A stretch of 64,000 nt of DNA from Scandinavium sp051650185 (lineage in GTDB: Bacteria; Pseudomonadota; Gammaproteobacteria; Enterobacterales; Enterobacteriaceae). The position numbers were made by a program, and so were the translations under genes. The number at the start of each line of letters is the position of its first letter. Position 1 is the stretch's first letter. This document shows, piece by piece, positions 5,941 to 15,795 of this stretch. Below the pieces are notes generated by a model. The model made no database searches. It saw only the letters and a program-made list of their open reading frames with translations, and was not told the DNA's origin. The DNA is taken from assembly GCF_051650185.1 (NCBI RefSeq), contig NZ_JBOFIN010000108.1:1-64000 (forward strand), given 5' to 3'.

Positions 5941-8448
5941 TCACGCTTTTAGCGTAACTGATAGCTCCGCATCAAATAATATTGTCCCAGTACCCAGTGT
6001 AGCTGCCAAACAAGGGAATCCTCCCCTCATAAAAGATGTGTTTGCATTGACATTGTAGTTTGTAACGCTATTCCCATCTGGAGATATCAAGGTTATTGTG
6101 CTTGAGCTTTCAGGGTATGCACGTTCAAAGTTAATGACCCAACCATCGTACTTATCAGTTGCGATCAACGCTAATTGAGTACCCTCAGTAAACACTCCTG
6201 TCGAAACGTTATAGTTTAGTATAACGAGCCGAATGGCCGGTACTGTAGATCCGCCTGAAGTGGAAGTGGTTGCATGCAAGAGAATGGCTGAGTTGTGGTT
6301 GAAGCAGAACATGAATCCTGCGTTCAAGCTAGCTCTGAATATCCTCAGACTCATGTCAAACGGAACGCCTGAATTACTAAAAGTTGGCAGGTAGTTACCA
6401 GCCAGGTCCCCAGACATCAAGCATCGCCGTGGATTCTCAATCTTACCAAATCCTGTATCCCTGACGGTAAGCGATGAGGAAGAAGATACGATCTGTTTGG
6501 ATATCCTTTTAGTCTGACTTTGTGATCCGCTAATGGCTAACTGACTGCAAGTCTTACCGAACACAATTTCAGGAATTATCCCTGTTGTGATCGACCCGTC
6601 AATAGACATTTGCACTAAGTTCATTCCAGCCCTTAAGCCACCGACATAGTTAACTTCTACCGCTCCTGAAAATCCAGTCCTTCCAAAGAACACACCATTG
6701 TATCTTACTCTGTCGCGGCGAATATCTTGTGCAGTAACATAAACTGAATCACTGAATGAAGTTCTTGATGGTCCAGATTCAAGCCACCCTCGCTGATAAA
6801 GCTCGATAACTTCTTCTTCTACCCAAATGTGATAGAAAACCCTAACCGTTCCTGCAGCAGAAAGGAAAACTGATGGGAGAACGTCGGTTCCGAACACCCC
6901 TAGTTTCGCTGTGGAGTACTTTGCCAACGATGGTGTATATACATTTAATGAACCATCAATACAGAACCCACTTTTAGACATTGGGTTCTGTAAAGTGGTC
7001 ATTGGTTTGGCAAAAATAGCGCTTTCAGGTTTGCATTCTTTTGCCGCGAACGCCCCCCAGTATTCATGAACTTTTTGACGTGGATGAATCATGCTGAATG
7101 CAGATGCATTATCTTGATCAACATATTTCTCTGAAATAGTGTTGTCGATGTTCATGTCAGAGAAGCGATCGTGTGCCTCCCCTAAATCAATGAAATCCAA
7201 AATTGGGTACTTATGGACTAAATGTCGTTTTACTGCACTTTCCAGTGTACGGTTATTTGAGTTAACAGATGTCATTGAGACAAGAATTACAGCACAACCA
7301 TATCCCCACGCTTTAGCGATGAACTGTTCATATTTAGTCAAGTAATCGTCAAATGACATGGACCCGATACTAAGATCATCGTTGAAACCCATACTTAAAA
7401 GCAAAACATCCGGGGCTTTGTTCCCGTATGCAACGTTCTGGAAAAAGCCATAATCAAAATTGCGATAAGCCCATCCGTCAGCAAGTTGTTGCCCAGCCGC
7501 CGCACAATTTCTTCCAAAATAGATTGGCGTACTGCGAGTGTACCCAACCCCAGCCATCGAGTTCATCCAATCAATGAAAGTGTGGAACCAGCTACCGCTA
7601 CCACCACTCTGATTATGATCGTAATTCGTTGACGTTAAATTCCTCTCGCCACTGCTTTCCTTTGGATTTTCCTGCCATCTTCCATCTGTTCGTGACCAAT
7701 TCCAGCCAAATTCTCCATCTGTAATTGAATCACCGATTACACCGACGTTACACGACACCTGTTTTCTGTGTGCCTGAGCAATGAGTTGCTTACCAGTAAA
7801 TTTGCTACCTTGCGTTGCCAGTGACACGTCGAATACATGCTCATTTCCCCATGGATCGCGAGTCAAAATTTTTCCTTCGCCGACAAATTTTGTGACGTCA
7901 TCATTCGGCTGAAAATTGCAGCGCAATTGAACACCCTTCGGGATATAAACCGGCCCCGAGAATGCATAGATCGCAGACCGGTTATCTGTCGTATCATCAA
8001 TCACTACACCAGGTACGTATTTGATAGCCGTTGCATCGCTGCGATATTGTCCATTGGCCAACTCGGTGCGTAGAGCGGCATCTCCGACGCTAACCCATTT
8101 CCCTTCGCCAATTCCCCCGGTGCTATCTGGCGTAGAACCAGGGGGAACTACTTTGGGGAAGGCTCCGTCCCATCTGTAGTACTCCCCGTTGCTCTTCCAG
8201 CGCAGGCACTCGTTAGCAGTGCTAAGGGTGCTGCCATCTTCAAAAGAATCCTTCGTGATATAGCCATAATTCAGAATTGCCTGATTTGCATCGTAATTTA
8301 TTCCAGCAATTGTACGATGCGAATTGCCAAATCTGTCAACATATTCGTGCTCATCTGAGGTAACAAACTCATCGATTTTACCGGCGTTGAACTTCAGATC
8401 CTGAGGTTTTTCACTTGGCACGGCCAGTTGGGTAGGTGTAGTAGTCAT
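5941..8448 (-). CDS. Tail spike with SGNH/GDSL hydrolase domain
   Basis: This 835-aa protein begins with an adaptor region of the kind found in enterobacterial phage spikes (residues 25-130, with CLRWKSNGEYYRWDG and EGKWVSVGDAA). An SGNH hydrolase follows: block I VIGDSITDG with Ser241, block III MGFNDD near 355, and the His block FSMIHP near 455. The remainder is probably beta-rich and trimeric. SGNH domains in spikes remove acetyl or similar ester groups from capsule or O-antigen during adsorption. It follows the tip protein after a terminator and precedes the acyltransferase. Confidence 0.85.
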   Translation of the reverse strand: MTTTPTQLAVPSEKPQDLKFNAGKIDEFVTSDEHEYVDRFGNSHRTIAGINYDANQAILNYGYITKDSFEDGSTLSTANECLRWKSNGEYYRWDGAFPKVVPPGSTPDSTGGIGEGKWVSVGDAALRTELANGQYRSDATAIKYVPGVVIDDTTDNRSAIYAFSGPVYIPKGVQLRCNFQPNDDVTKFVGEGKILTRDPWGNEHVFDVSLATQGSKFTGKQLIAQAHRKQVSCNVGVIGDSITDGEFGWNWSRTDGRWQENPKESSGERNLTSTNYDHNQSGGSGSWFHTFIDWMNSMAGVGYTRSTPIYFGRNCAAAGQQLADGWAYRNFDYGFFQNVAYGNKAPDVLLLSMGFNDDLSIGSMSFDDYLTKYEQFIAKAWGYGCAVILVSMTSVNSNNRTLESAVKRHLVHKYPILDFIDLGEAHDRFSDMNIDNTISEKYVDQDNASAFSMIHPRQKVHEYWGAFAAKECKPESAIFAKPMTTLQNPMSKSGFCIDGSLNVYTPSLAKYSTAKLGVFGTDVLPSVFLSAAGTVRVFYHIWVEEEVIELYQRGWLESGPSRTSFSDSVYVTAQDIRRDRVRYNGVFFGRTGFSGAVEVNYVGGLRAGMNLVQMSIDGSITTGIIPEIVFGKTCSQLAISGSQSQTKRISKQIVSSSSSLTVRDTGFGKIENPRRCLMSGDLAGNYLPTFSNSGVPFDMSLRIFRASLNAGFMFCFNHNSAILLHATTSTSGGSTVPAIRLVILNYNVSTGVFTEGTQLALIATDKYDGWVINFERAYPESSSTITLISPDGNSVTNYNVNANTSFMRGGFPCLAATLGTGTILFDAELSVTLKA

Positions 8449-8458
8449 ATTTCGCCCA

Positions 8459-8485
8459 TAAAAAAGGCCAGCGCGATGGCTGGCC
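8459..8485 (-). terminator. Terminator between tip protein and spike
   Basis: Minus strand: GGCCAGC-CATCGC-GCTGGCC then TTTTTT. Late transcription probably reads through partly, lowering spike expression relative to tail genes. Confidence 0.85.
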
Positions 8486-8504
8486 TGATAGTTGGATGGT
8501 TTGG

Positions 8505-10994
8505 TTACGAATAGATAAGGTCGCTGTATTCTTCCAGCGTTAAAGCTGTGGTTCCGTCACTGTTTGGCTGCTTGGCGGTGATCGTCCACTGCGTTGCATC
8601 CATTTCCGTTGATGTTGCGATGACATAGCGTGACGGCGACTGAACATCGTAGCCGTCGTAAATGTTGAGGCTGATATTTGGTATTGCGGCAGTGAATCCG
8701 AACGCCGTATCGCTGCGCTGAGTCGCCGGGTAGCGCTGAGTCGTGTTACCGAGCGAGTCTGTGACAGTCACAAACATCGTGCCTGAGAAACTGATGCGCT
8801 CACTCGTGTCAAAGTCGTTCCCGTTCCGCGCAGTGATGTAACCGGCCTGCTGGTTGGTGTCGTATGTGTCTGGCACCTGAACCATCTGGCCCACATTCAC
8901 CCATTCACCATCTGCCAGCGCCGTCATGGACATCGTCATGCGTGAGTAGATAAGCCGCTTGCACTCCCTAAGCGCCCTCTCATCCGCCTGGAACGTGTCT
9001 CTGATGTACATCATCTCGAACTTCTTCGCCTTCACTGGCGTGCCGGAGACGATGGCCCCGTTCTGAATGCGATAACTAATGAAGTCCTGCTTATTTGTCG
9101 TGGGATTACGGTACTGCACTTCAACCCCATCAAAACCGCCTGGCAGTGTCATGTCGTAGCTGATTGAATAGCCAGTTTCGACCGTATTGCTGCGGTTAAA
9201 GATGGTAGCCGGTGCCGTCTGTTTTTTGTCGCGGGCAAATGACAATACGCCGTCATCCCAGAAGATGCTGACGCTGGCGGCGTCGCAGATCATCTGCATT
9301 CGCGCACCCAGTGACACATCCTCATCGTCGAAGGTGTAGTCGAACTGACCGAGCCTCGGGTCGATGGCGTCAATCTCGGCCTGAATCTGGTACAACCCGT
9401 AGATGTCGATCGTGTCTTCGGGCTGTTGCCCGCGAATCAGCCAGTTATGTAGCGCTGAGTCGGCGAACTTGCGGGAATATCGCTCGGTGTAGTCGACCTT
9501 TTGCGTCGTCATGTCGTAGCTGATGACGTGTCGACCAATCAGGGCGTTGTACTTCCTTTCACGCGAACTCGTCGCCTCCTTGGTCTGCCGTACCGTGACA
9601 CGCACGATAGTGTCGTCCGGATAGGTGACATTTGACCTGACGTTAACCGCATGGATGGCTTCAATCTTCAGTCTCGAGTTATCTGAGCTGTTGTCCGTGC
9701 GCTGCAGCGAGATGGCATAGCGACCGTAGCCGCCCGTCGGTGTCAGCTTATCTGTCCGGTAGAAAACCTCGCTCGATGAGTCGTGCGGCGTCGTCTGGCG
9801 GTAGGTGAATGTCTGGGTAGTGCCGGGGATCTGGTTGTTGTCCTGATCCACCTTCCAGATAGTTACTTGCCAGTTCGTTTCGCTCTTTGGCCCCAGTGGT
9901 GACTGGGTGTGAATCCATAAAAAAGTCGAGTCCACTGGAGAGAAAAACGGTCCCACAATCAGAGCGCCGTTGTCGTTCAGAATGAACTTGGTGGTGTTAA
10001 TCGTGGCCGTAGTGATGTCGATGTCAGACGGGCCGACAAGGTTACTGAACGTGAAGTTGTAATAGATAACCGGGTTGATCACCGCGCCGTCATTCGTCGT
10101 TGCGACTGCGGTCAGGTTAGCTGAAACATTGATGTCTTCAGTCTTCGTGCCACCCGGCACCGGATACGTGATGTTTATCGTGAAAGTGACCGGGTGTGGC
10201 AGTGCCAGCCCCATGAAGTAATCGAACGAAGCCTGCTTAACGATTTTCATCAGGATTTGACCGCCAGCGTACTGCCCACTTACGACAGTCGTCGCGGTAG
10301 CGGTTTCGATCGGGAAATCGTCGGACTCGTTTCTGCCTGGCACTTCCTGACCGTCGATATCATCGAACTGATAGCCTTCATTAATTTGGCCGATGACTTC
10401 TCCAGGATTGTAGATATGGTATGACGCACCAGCCATTGACCCTAGGTTAGACTCGGAGTAACGGATGGATGAAGCGTCATACGTTCCCAGCCCAAAGTCC
10501 ATGTACTCAGTCACGTACTTCAGGTTATCGGTGTACTCGAAAAGGCTTTCCTGAATCAGGTCAGGAAAAGACCTGACCAGACCATAGCTATCTGGTCGCG
10601 CTTCTCCGTTTCGGGCTATATTCGTCTGGCCTTTTACCGAGTTGTTTGGCGAGGTTTTTGAGCTCACTCCTGATGCGTTTGGCTGGGATATCAGTTTCGA
10701 CATCACCTTTCCTATAAGCTTGATGTCTTGCTTATAGGTGAACATCCCCAAAACCAAGGCGCTTCCTTTGATAAAACTGCCACCTTTCGGCTGGTCAAAG
10801 ATGATGACACGATCCGATTCCTTCAGGTGGAAGCCGATATCATCGTCATCACTCAACTCCCTGCCGTTAACGTTGATTCGGACATCGGAGTGCAGATTCT
10901 GTGTTTCAAGCCACTCGTGAAATGGTTTCCCCATCGGTGCCTGCACGCGTTCCTTCGGAAGCCCTGGCACTCGTTGAATCTCGATAATCGGCAT
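8505..10994 (-). CDS. Tail tip host-specificity protein (TipJ/gpJ-like)
   Basis: The 829-aa protein starts with a beta-grasp-like domain (residues 1-75, INVNGRELSDDDDIGFHLKE), then a hydrophobic stretch, then the long central-fibre region of TipJ-family proteins. It would form the baseplate hub and central fibre that contact the receptor. Its start overlaps the end of the NlpC/P60 gene by 89 bp in another frame; I keep the early start because the first 40 residues look like a genuine domain. It is shorter than lambda gpJ (1132 aa), and host range here is probably shared with the two SGNH-bearing spikes. Confidence 0.85.
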   Translation of the reverse strand: MPIIEIQRVPGLPKERVQAPMGKPFHEWLETQNLHSDVRINVNGRELSDDDDIGFHLKESDRVIIFDQPKGGSFIKGSALVLGMFTYKQDIKLIGKVMSKLISQPNASGVSSKTSPNNSVKGQTNIARNGEARPDSYGLVRSFPDLIQESLFEYTDNLKYVTEYMDFGLGTYDASSIRYSESNLGSMAGASYHIYNPGEVIGQINEGYQFDDIDGQEVPGRNESDDFPIETATATTVVSGQYAGGQILMKIVKQASFDYFMGLALPHPVTFTINITYPVPGGTKTEDINVSANLTAVATTNDGAVINPVIYYNFTFSNLVGPSDIDITTATINTTKFILNDNGALIVGPFFSPVDSTFLWIHTQSPLGPKSETNWQVTIWKVDQDNNQIPGTTQTFTYRQTTPHDSSSEVFYRTDKLTPTGGYGRYAISLQRTDNSSDNSRLKIEAIHAVNVRSNVTYPDDTIVRVTVRQTKEATSSRERKYNALIGRHVISYDMTTQKVDYTERYSRKFADSALHNWLIRGQQPEDTIDIYGLYQIQAEIDAIDPRLGQFDYTFDDEDVSLGARMQMICDAASVSIFWDDGVLSFARDKKQTAPATIFNRSNTVETGYSISYDMTLPGGFDGVEVQYRNPTTNKQDFISYRIQNGAIVSGTPVKAKKFEMMYIRDTFQADERALRECKRLIYSRMTMSMTALADGEWVNVGQMVQVPDTYDTNQQAGYITARNGNDFDTSERISFSGTMFVTVTDSLGNTTQRYPATQRSDTAFGFTAAIPNISLNIYDGYDVQSPSRYVIATSTEMDATQWTITAKQPNSDGTTALTLEEYSDLIYS

Positions 10995-11373
10995 AGGAAT
11001 AGAACTCTACTTTTGTGAAAAGACGCTGAATGGTTCGCACCGGGTCAGAACGAACATGTCCGCCCTCGCACCTGCTGTGAAATGCCTCGCCGTTAATAAT
11101 CAGCCCAACATGCGCTGGCTGTCCGCCGTACCAGGCGACGAAAATGCCGTCTTCGTGAAAAATATCCGTCTTCTCCCAGAAGAGGACCTCGTCAGAAAAG
11201 CAGGTGTGGAAGTCATGCCCGGCTTCGTAGTCCGGTGAATGGTGGATCTCCAGACCAAGAACAAGCCGGTAATACATCACAACGAGGCCCCAGCAATCGA
11301 CCGCTTCAAAACTGCAGGCACGGTTAGCCCACGGCAGGCCAGAAAACCTGTCGACGAAGTCCTGTTTAAGCAT
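10906..11373 (-). CDS. NlpC/P60 tail assembly peptidase (gpK-like)
   Basis: 155 aa. The catalytic cysteine is in AVDCWGLVVMYY near residue 27 and the histidine in PAHVGLIING near residue 88, the NlpC/P60 cysteine-histidine arrangement. Such proteins sit at the tail tip and are thought to cleave peptidoglycan peptides during DNA entry, or to assist tip assembly. The 3' end overlaps the tip gene by 89 bp and the 5' end overlaps the gene upstream by 8 bp, so the tip genes are translationally linked. Confidence 0.85.
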   Translation of the reverse strand: MLKQDFVDRFSGLPWANRACSFEAVDCWGLVVMYYRLVLGLEIHHSPDYEAGHDFHTCFSDEVLFWEKTDIFHEDGIFVAWYGGQPAHVGLIINGEAFHSRCEGGHVRSDPVRTIQRLFTKVEFYSYADYRDSTSARASEGTRAGTDGETISRVA

Positions 11374-11836
11374 TTTTAAGCCCTGAGAAAAGCTCTGGTG
11401 AATACAACGGGCTGACGTTGTTGTTTAACGGGTTTTTCAGCGTCAAATCACAAGTAACGTCGTTTTGGTCCATTGAAGTGTCGTTGACATACAGTGTCCA
11501 AGGCTTCAGGGGCGTGTTCATATCAGCCTGGTCAAATCGCTTGTAGGTAACAGCAATTGGGGTGATACGCGCGAACGCCTTCCATTTCTTCAGCGCCTGT
11601 TTGAAGTCCATTGCCAGGCGGCCGAACTTGAGCGACGCGCCTATAACCGGCGTATTGCTCTGCTGACTCTCTACGACCTCCATTCTGCAAGGCTGATAAG
11701 CTTTGCTTGCAAACGTCTTGGGGAATACCTGATTAGCAACCAGGTTAATTTCCCCAAATACGTCGTTCTTGATGGTGATCGTCTCGTACAGGATTCGCGC
11801 TGGGCGCTGACTTTTGTACTCTCTGAAAGTTGGCAT
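11366..11836 (-). CDS. DUF1833-like minor tail protein
   Basis: 156 aa, in the position held by lambda gpL, between the tape-measure side genes and the NlpC/P60 peptidase. The pattern (TFREYKSQRPARILYETI at the start, PLYSPELFSGL at the end) fits the DUF1833 family of siphovirus tail-tip proteins as I remember it. Overlaps of one and eight bases tie it to both neighbours. Its precise role in tip assembly is unknown. Confidence 0.7.
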   Translation of the reverse strand: MPTFREYKSQRPARILYETITIKNDVFGEINLVANQVFPKTFASKAYQPCRMEVVESQQSNTPVIGASLKFGRLAMDFKQALKKWKAFARITPIAVTYKRFDQADMNTPLKPWTLYVNDTSMDQNDVTCDLTLKNPLNNNVSPLYSPELFSGLKNA

Positions 11837-12333
11837 TACGGCACCCTCGGGATGGATTCAGGGTCACGGTCGTCCGGATAGCCGGTGACGATGATATCGA
11901 GGAAACTTGCCCACGGTGGCGGTAGCTCAATGACAATGTCATCGTAGTCGTCGTCCGAGTTGAGCAACTTCCGGGTGATGACATCGCCAGTCCATGTGAA
12001 TACGCCGCCTGATTGAGCCCATGTTGGATATGCAGTGAAATGCAACTCCTGCATCTCTGGCTCACCATATGGTCCAGAACCAATGCCGATTGGCATCGTG
12101 AACCACTGATTGCAATTATCCAGATAATTCGGGCTCCGAATCCACTGCATGAAGGCCCGGTGTTCTGCCAGCGTGAAAATCCACGTCAACGAGAAACCGG
12201 TCTTCAGGTCGTCAGTTAGCTTTTGAAAGATTGGCGCGCCAACCTGCGGCTGATCCGTCCTGAATCCTGTGTCAGGCTTTGGTGTCTTCGACTTCTGCGC
12301 CAGAGGCAGCCAGTCTGGGTAAGGGATCGGCAT
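11836..12333 (-). CDS. Minor tail protein (gpM-like position)
   Basis: 165 aa with many aromatic residues (WIFTLAEHRAFMQWIRSP, PTWAQSGGVFTWTGD), like the small tail-tip proteins that follow the tape measure in siphoviruses. GGAGTAACT precedes the ATG well, and the stop is shared with the next gene start. I assign it by position and composition, not by a specific motif. Confidence 0.7.
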   Translation of the reverse strand: MPIPYPDWLPLAQKSKTPKPDTGFRTDQPQVGAPIFQKLTDDLKTGFSLTWIFTLAEHRAFMQWIRSPNYLDNCNQWFTMPIGIGSGPYGEPEMQELHFTAYPTWAQSGGVFTWTGDVITRKLLNSDDDYDDIVIELPPPWASFLDIIVTGYPDDRDPESIPRVP

Positions 12334-12335
12334 AG

Positions 12336-15300
12336 TTACTCCGTTGCTCGTGGCGTGGCGCTGGTATTGCGGGTGATTGACTGACGCATTGGGCCGCCTC
12401 GGTCCATGTCCTGAATGAAGGCCTGGACAGTGAGCGTGTTGCCGTCCTGCGACGCCTGCGCATCGAAGCTGTGCTGGCTCGATGAGTAGTCATTGAAAAT
12501 GATATTCACCGCCATCTGTCCACCGCCTCCCTGCATGTCCTTATTGCTGATGACCGAACCGTTATCGCCTGGGATCATGTACTGATTGCCATTGCTGGCG
12601 CGGTAGATTTCGGGCATGCCGCCCTCACCTACCTGATACATGGAGCCAGCAGATACCGGGCCACCGTTCTTACGCTTACCAGCAAGAGCCTTACTCGCGG
12701 CAAACGCCGCAACCAGCGCACCAAGACCAATCGCCGCGGCACCACCGAATGAACCAACTGAGGCAACCAGCGCCGCCGGAGTCCATGCCGCGGTAGTTGC
12801 AGCAGCTGAGGAAACGCTGGCCGCAGTAGTGGTCGCCAGGCCTGCAGTTTGAGCTGCGGTAGTGGTGGCCACGGCGGCCGACTGAGCTGCGGCACCAGTT
12901 ATCGCTGATTTAACCCACTCAACACCCATCTGAACGAACCCGTTGATCAGGCTGTTCAGGGCATTGCTTGCGAGAGAGGACATCGCCTCCTGAGCTGACA
13001 TGCTCCCGGTAATGATGCCGGTGAAGGCGTTGGAGGCATTACCGGCAAGGGATTCAAAACCGGCAGCGAGAATCTGATTCGCTTGGCTCTGGTTCTTCCA
13101 TAATTCCCACATCGCCGCATTGCGCTGCTGCTCATAGAGCGTGTCGGCTGCGTTTTTCTGCGCCAGCGCGTTCTGGTGAGTAATAACGCCTTGCTGCTCG
13201 TATTGCGTGATAAGCGCCAGTTGCTTCTCGTGCTGATTAGCTAACGCCTGAACCGGATCGACAGCCCCTGCAGCCTCCTGAGCTGGCGTAACAGCCTGAT
13301 CAGCGCGAATCTTCGCAAGATTGGTCTGATGCGTTGCTTCGAGCCGTTCTTGTGTCTGATTGAACTGCTCCTGGTTTATTTTCTTCGCATTCAGCGCAGT
13401 ATTCAGATCCTGTACATCCTGCTTGTAGCGTGCATTCTCAGCGTTCTCTGGCAGCAGTTTTTCAGCGGCTGCTTGTGCTTTGATGGCATTGGCAGTATCC
13501 CACTTCGCCGCGGCATATTTCCCGGCCAGCGCGATCTGCTCTTGAGTTGCAGATTTGCCCAGGGATTGTTGCGCAGTGAGAATGGCCTGCTCGCGGCTCA
13601 GGTTTGCAGTTGAGTCCGCTGACAATTCAGATTGTTGTTTCAGATTTGCCAGTTTCTGAATTACCGATTCAGTAGCCGCTGCTGATTTTTTCGATTCTCC
13701 CTCACCATCCTTCTGCGCTTTTGTGTGTGCCTTTTGTGCGGCTACCGCATCATATTCAGCGCCAGCGCGTTCACGCGCCATTCTGACATCAGCTTCGCTA
13801 CCGCCAATGGCGCGAATTTCTTGTTCAGCCTTAAGTTGCTCGCGCTTCCTGTCATTTAGTTCGCTCTGCAGTTCAATTTGCTGTTCTTGTTTATCAAGGT
13901 AAGCCTGGACGTTTGCTGGTCTTTCAACTTTCAGGGATTGAGAATTAAAACGCGCCTTGGCAGCAGATGCAAAATTCAGAGACTTACCAAGCTGATTCAT
14001 CAGGCCAGCAACGACTCCAGTTTCTTGTCCGTTGCGCTGAAGAAGGTCTATACCCTGTTTGAGTTGTCCGTTTAACTCCGCCTGAGCAATGCCAACAGTG
14101 CTGTTGACTCTGGATAATCTGTTCTGAGCGGATGAAAGATCGTCTGCTGCAATGGCCTGATTATCCAGCGCTGATGCCATTGCCTCCTGAGCTTGTCTGC
14201 CGCGTTTTGTAGCAGTTCCCCAGTTGTCGATTTCCTTCTGATAATCTTTAACTTTATTGGTTGCTTTGTCGTATGCATCCTGAGCATCATTGACGGCGTC
14301 AGTCAGTTCCGGGATGGTGGCGCGAAGTTTGGCTATCTCAGATGACAACTGCACCTGAGACATGTCTTTCATTTTATTCGTCAGACCATCAACCGAGTCG
14401 GCGAGCTTGATAGCTTCCTGTCTGGCTTCCTGTGCTTTCTGCCAGAAGTAGTAAATCGCAGCACCAGCCAGCATAGCCGCACCTGCCGGGCCACCGATCA
14501 AACCCAGTGCACCTTTCAGAAGTCCGCTCGCTACTGACGCCCTTGAAGCCGCCGCAGTGGCTGCATCCTGTGCAACCTTATTAGCCACCAGAGCAGTGTT
14601 ATAACGCCCCGTGGCAGTAGCGGCAGCCATTCTCGCAGCAGACAACGCTTCCTCTGCTGCTGCAAGGCTGGTCGCGCTTATTGCCGTGGACTTCATCATC
14701 TGCGCAAGTCGAACTTCTTCAAGCGATCTGACTTTTGCCGCTTCGGCACTTCTTAGCTCGGCTGCCGCTGCAAGTGATGCTGACTGCGCAGCCTGATTGT
14801 CAGCAACGGCAAGAGCCCTTGCGGCTATAGCAGATTTCGCTTTCTCTGCTGTTGCCATTGCCAGCGCACCGACAAATCGGCTGCCAAGCACTGTCGCTGC
14901 AATAGCAATTACACCTGATAAAGCATCAAGATTTTCGCTGATCGTGATGATGGCACTACTTGCCCCGGCATATACCGATTTGATAGATGATGATTCACCT
15001 ACGAACTTCGTCACGTTGTTGGTGGCTACAGAGAAAGCTTGGCCCAATGTAACCGAGGTATTGGAAAACTCCTTGGCAATTTGATCCCCCTGAGACAGCA
15101 GACCTTTCACCACGACATCGGTGGTTAGTTGACCCTGGGCAGCCATAGCGCGTAGTTGCCCTACGGTTACACCAAGGGAATCTGACAAGGCAACGGCAAG
15201 TCTGCTGCCGTTCTCGGAAATCGAGTTAAATTCCTCGCCACGCAGAACGCCGGACGCAAGAGCCTGAGACAACTGGATCATTGTTGAGCTTGCTTCTTCG

Positions 15301-15788
15301 GCGGTAGCGCCGGAGACAGCTAAACCCTTGTTGATGGTCTCAGTGAGTCTTGTCAGATCTTCTGTGCTTGTGCCAGCGCTGCGCGTTGCCCGCTCAAGGC
15401 GTGCATAAAGAGTTGCTGTCGCTTCCAGGCTGCTTCTGGTTTGCTGGGAAATATCAAAAACACGCTGGGTAACGTCAGCCAATTCTTCGGTCGGGCGAAT
15501 GGCATTGGATAGTTTGTTATTAACGACCACCCATGCATCGGCGTATTGAGACACCTGCTGAACGGATAACGCGGAAGTAAGAGCACCAGCAATTTTTGTT
15601 AACGCTGAGAATGAACGCTCCGCGCCCGAAACGCTGCGCTCTGTGTTGTTGATTGCTTTTGTTGACTGGTCGAATCCGCGATTCATGCCATTCAGACTGT
15701 CGCTTAACTGTCGCTGGGAGCGAAGAAGACCAGCCAGATCCATATCAACATCATAAACGATGCTACCAGCATTAACTGAACCAGCCAT
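12336..15788 (-). CDS. Tail tape measure protein
   Basis: 1150 aa, the longest gene in the prophage. Residues 50-300 resemble the conserved tape-measure N-terminal domain (PTEELADVTQRVFDISQQTR, then SSTMIQLSQALASGVLRGEEFNS). Alanine-rich helical stretches and a hydrophobic run near 435-450 follow, then coiled coil and a second hydrophobic, alanine-rich part near 950-1070. Tape measures set tail length and are released into the envelope on DNA injection. At about 1.5 angstrom per residue this suggests a tail near 170 nm. Confidence 0.93.
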   Translation of the reverse strand: MAGSVNAGSIVYDVDMDLAGLLRSQRQLSDSLNGMNRGFDQSTKAINNTERSVSGAERSFSALTKIAGALTSALSVQQVSQYADAWVVVNNKLSNAIRPTEELADVTQRVFDISQQTRSSLEATATLYARLERATRSAGTSTEDLTRLTETINKGLAVSGATAEEASSTMIQLSQALASGVLRGEEFNSISENGSRLAVALSDSLGVTVGQLRAMAAQGQLTTDVVVKGLLSQGDQIAKEFSNTSVTLGQAFSVATNNVTKFVGESSSIKSVYAGASSAIITISENLDALSGVIAIAATVLGSRFVGALAMATAEKAKSAIAARALAVADNQAAQSASLAAAAELRSAEAAKVRSLEEVRLAQMMKSTAISATSLAAAEEALSAARMAAATATGRYNTALVANKVAQDAATAAASRASVASGLLKGALGLIGGPAGAAMLAGAAIYYFWQKAQEARQEAIKLADSVDGLTNKMKDMSQVQLSSEIAKLRATIPELTDAVNDAQDAYDKATNKVKDYQKEIDNWGTATKRGRQAQEAMASALDNQAIAADDLSSAQNRLSRVNSTVGIAQAELNGQLKQGIDLLQRNGQETGVVAGLMNQLGKSLNFASAAKARFNSQSLKVERPANVQAYLDKQEQQIELQSELNDRKREQLKAEQEIRAIGGSEADVRMARERAGAEYDAVAAQKAHTKAQKDGEGESKKSAAATESVIQKLANLKQQSELSADSTANLSREQAILTAQQSLGKSATQEQIALAGKYAAAKWDTANAIKAQAAAEKLLPENAENARYKQDVQDLNTALNAKKINQEQFNQTQERLEATHQTNLAKIRADQAVTPAQEAAGAVDPVQALANQHEKQLALITQYEQQGVITHQNALAQKNAADTLYEQQRNAAMWELWKNQSQANQILAAGFESLAGNASNAFTGIITGSMSAQEAMSSLASNALNSLINGFVQMGVEWVKSAITGAAAQSAAVATTTAAQTAGLATTTAASVSSAAATTAAWTPAALVASVGSFGGAAAIGLGALVAAFAASKALAGKRKNGGPVSAGSMYQVGEGGMPEIYRASNGNQYMIPGDNGSVISNKDMQGGGGQMAVNIIFNDYSSSQHSFDAQASQDGNTLTVQAFIQDMDRGGPMRQSITRNTSATPRATE

Positions 15789-15795
15789 TTAAGCC

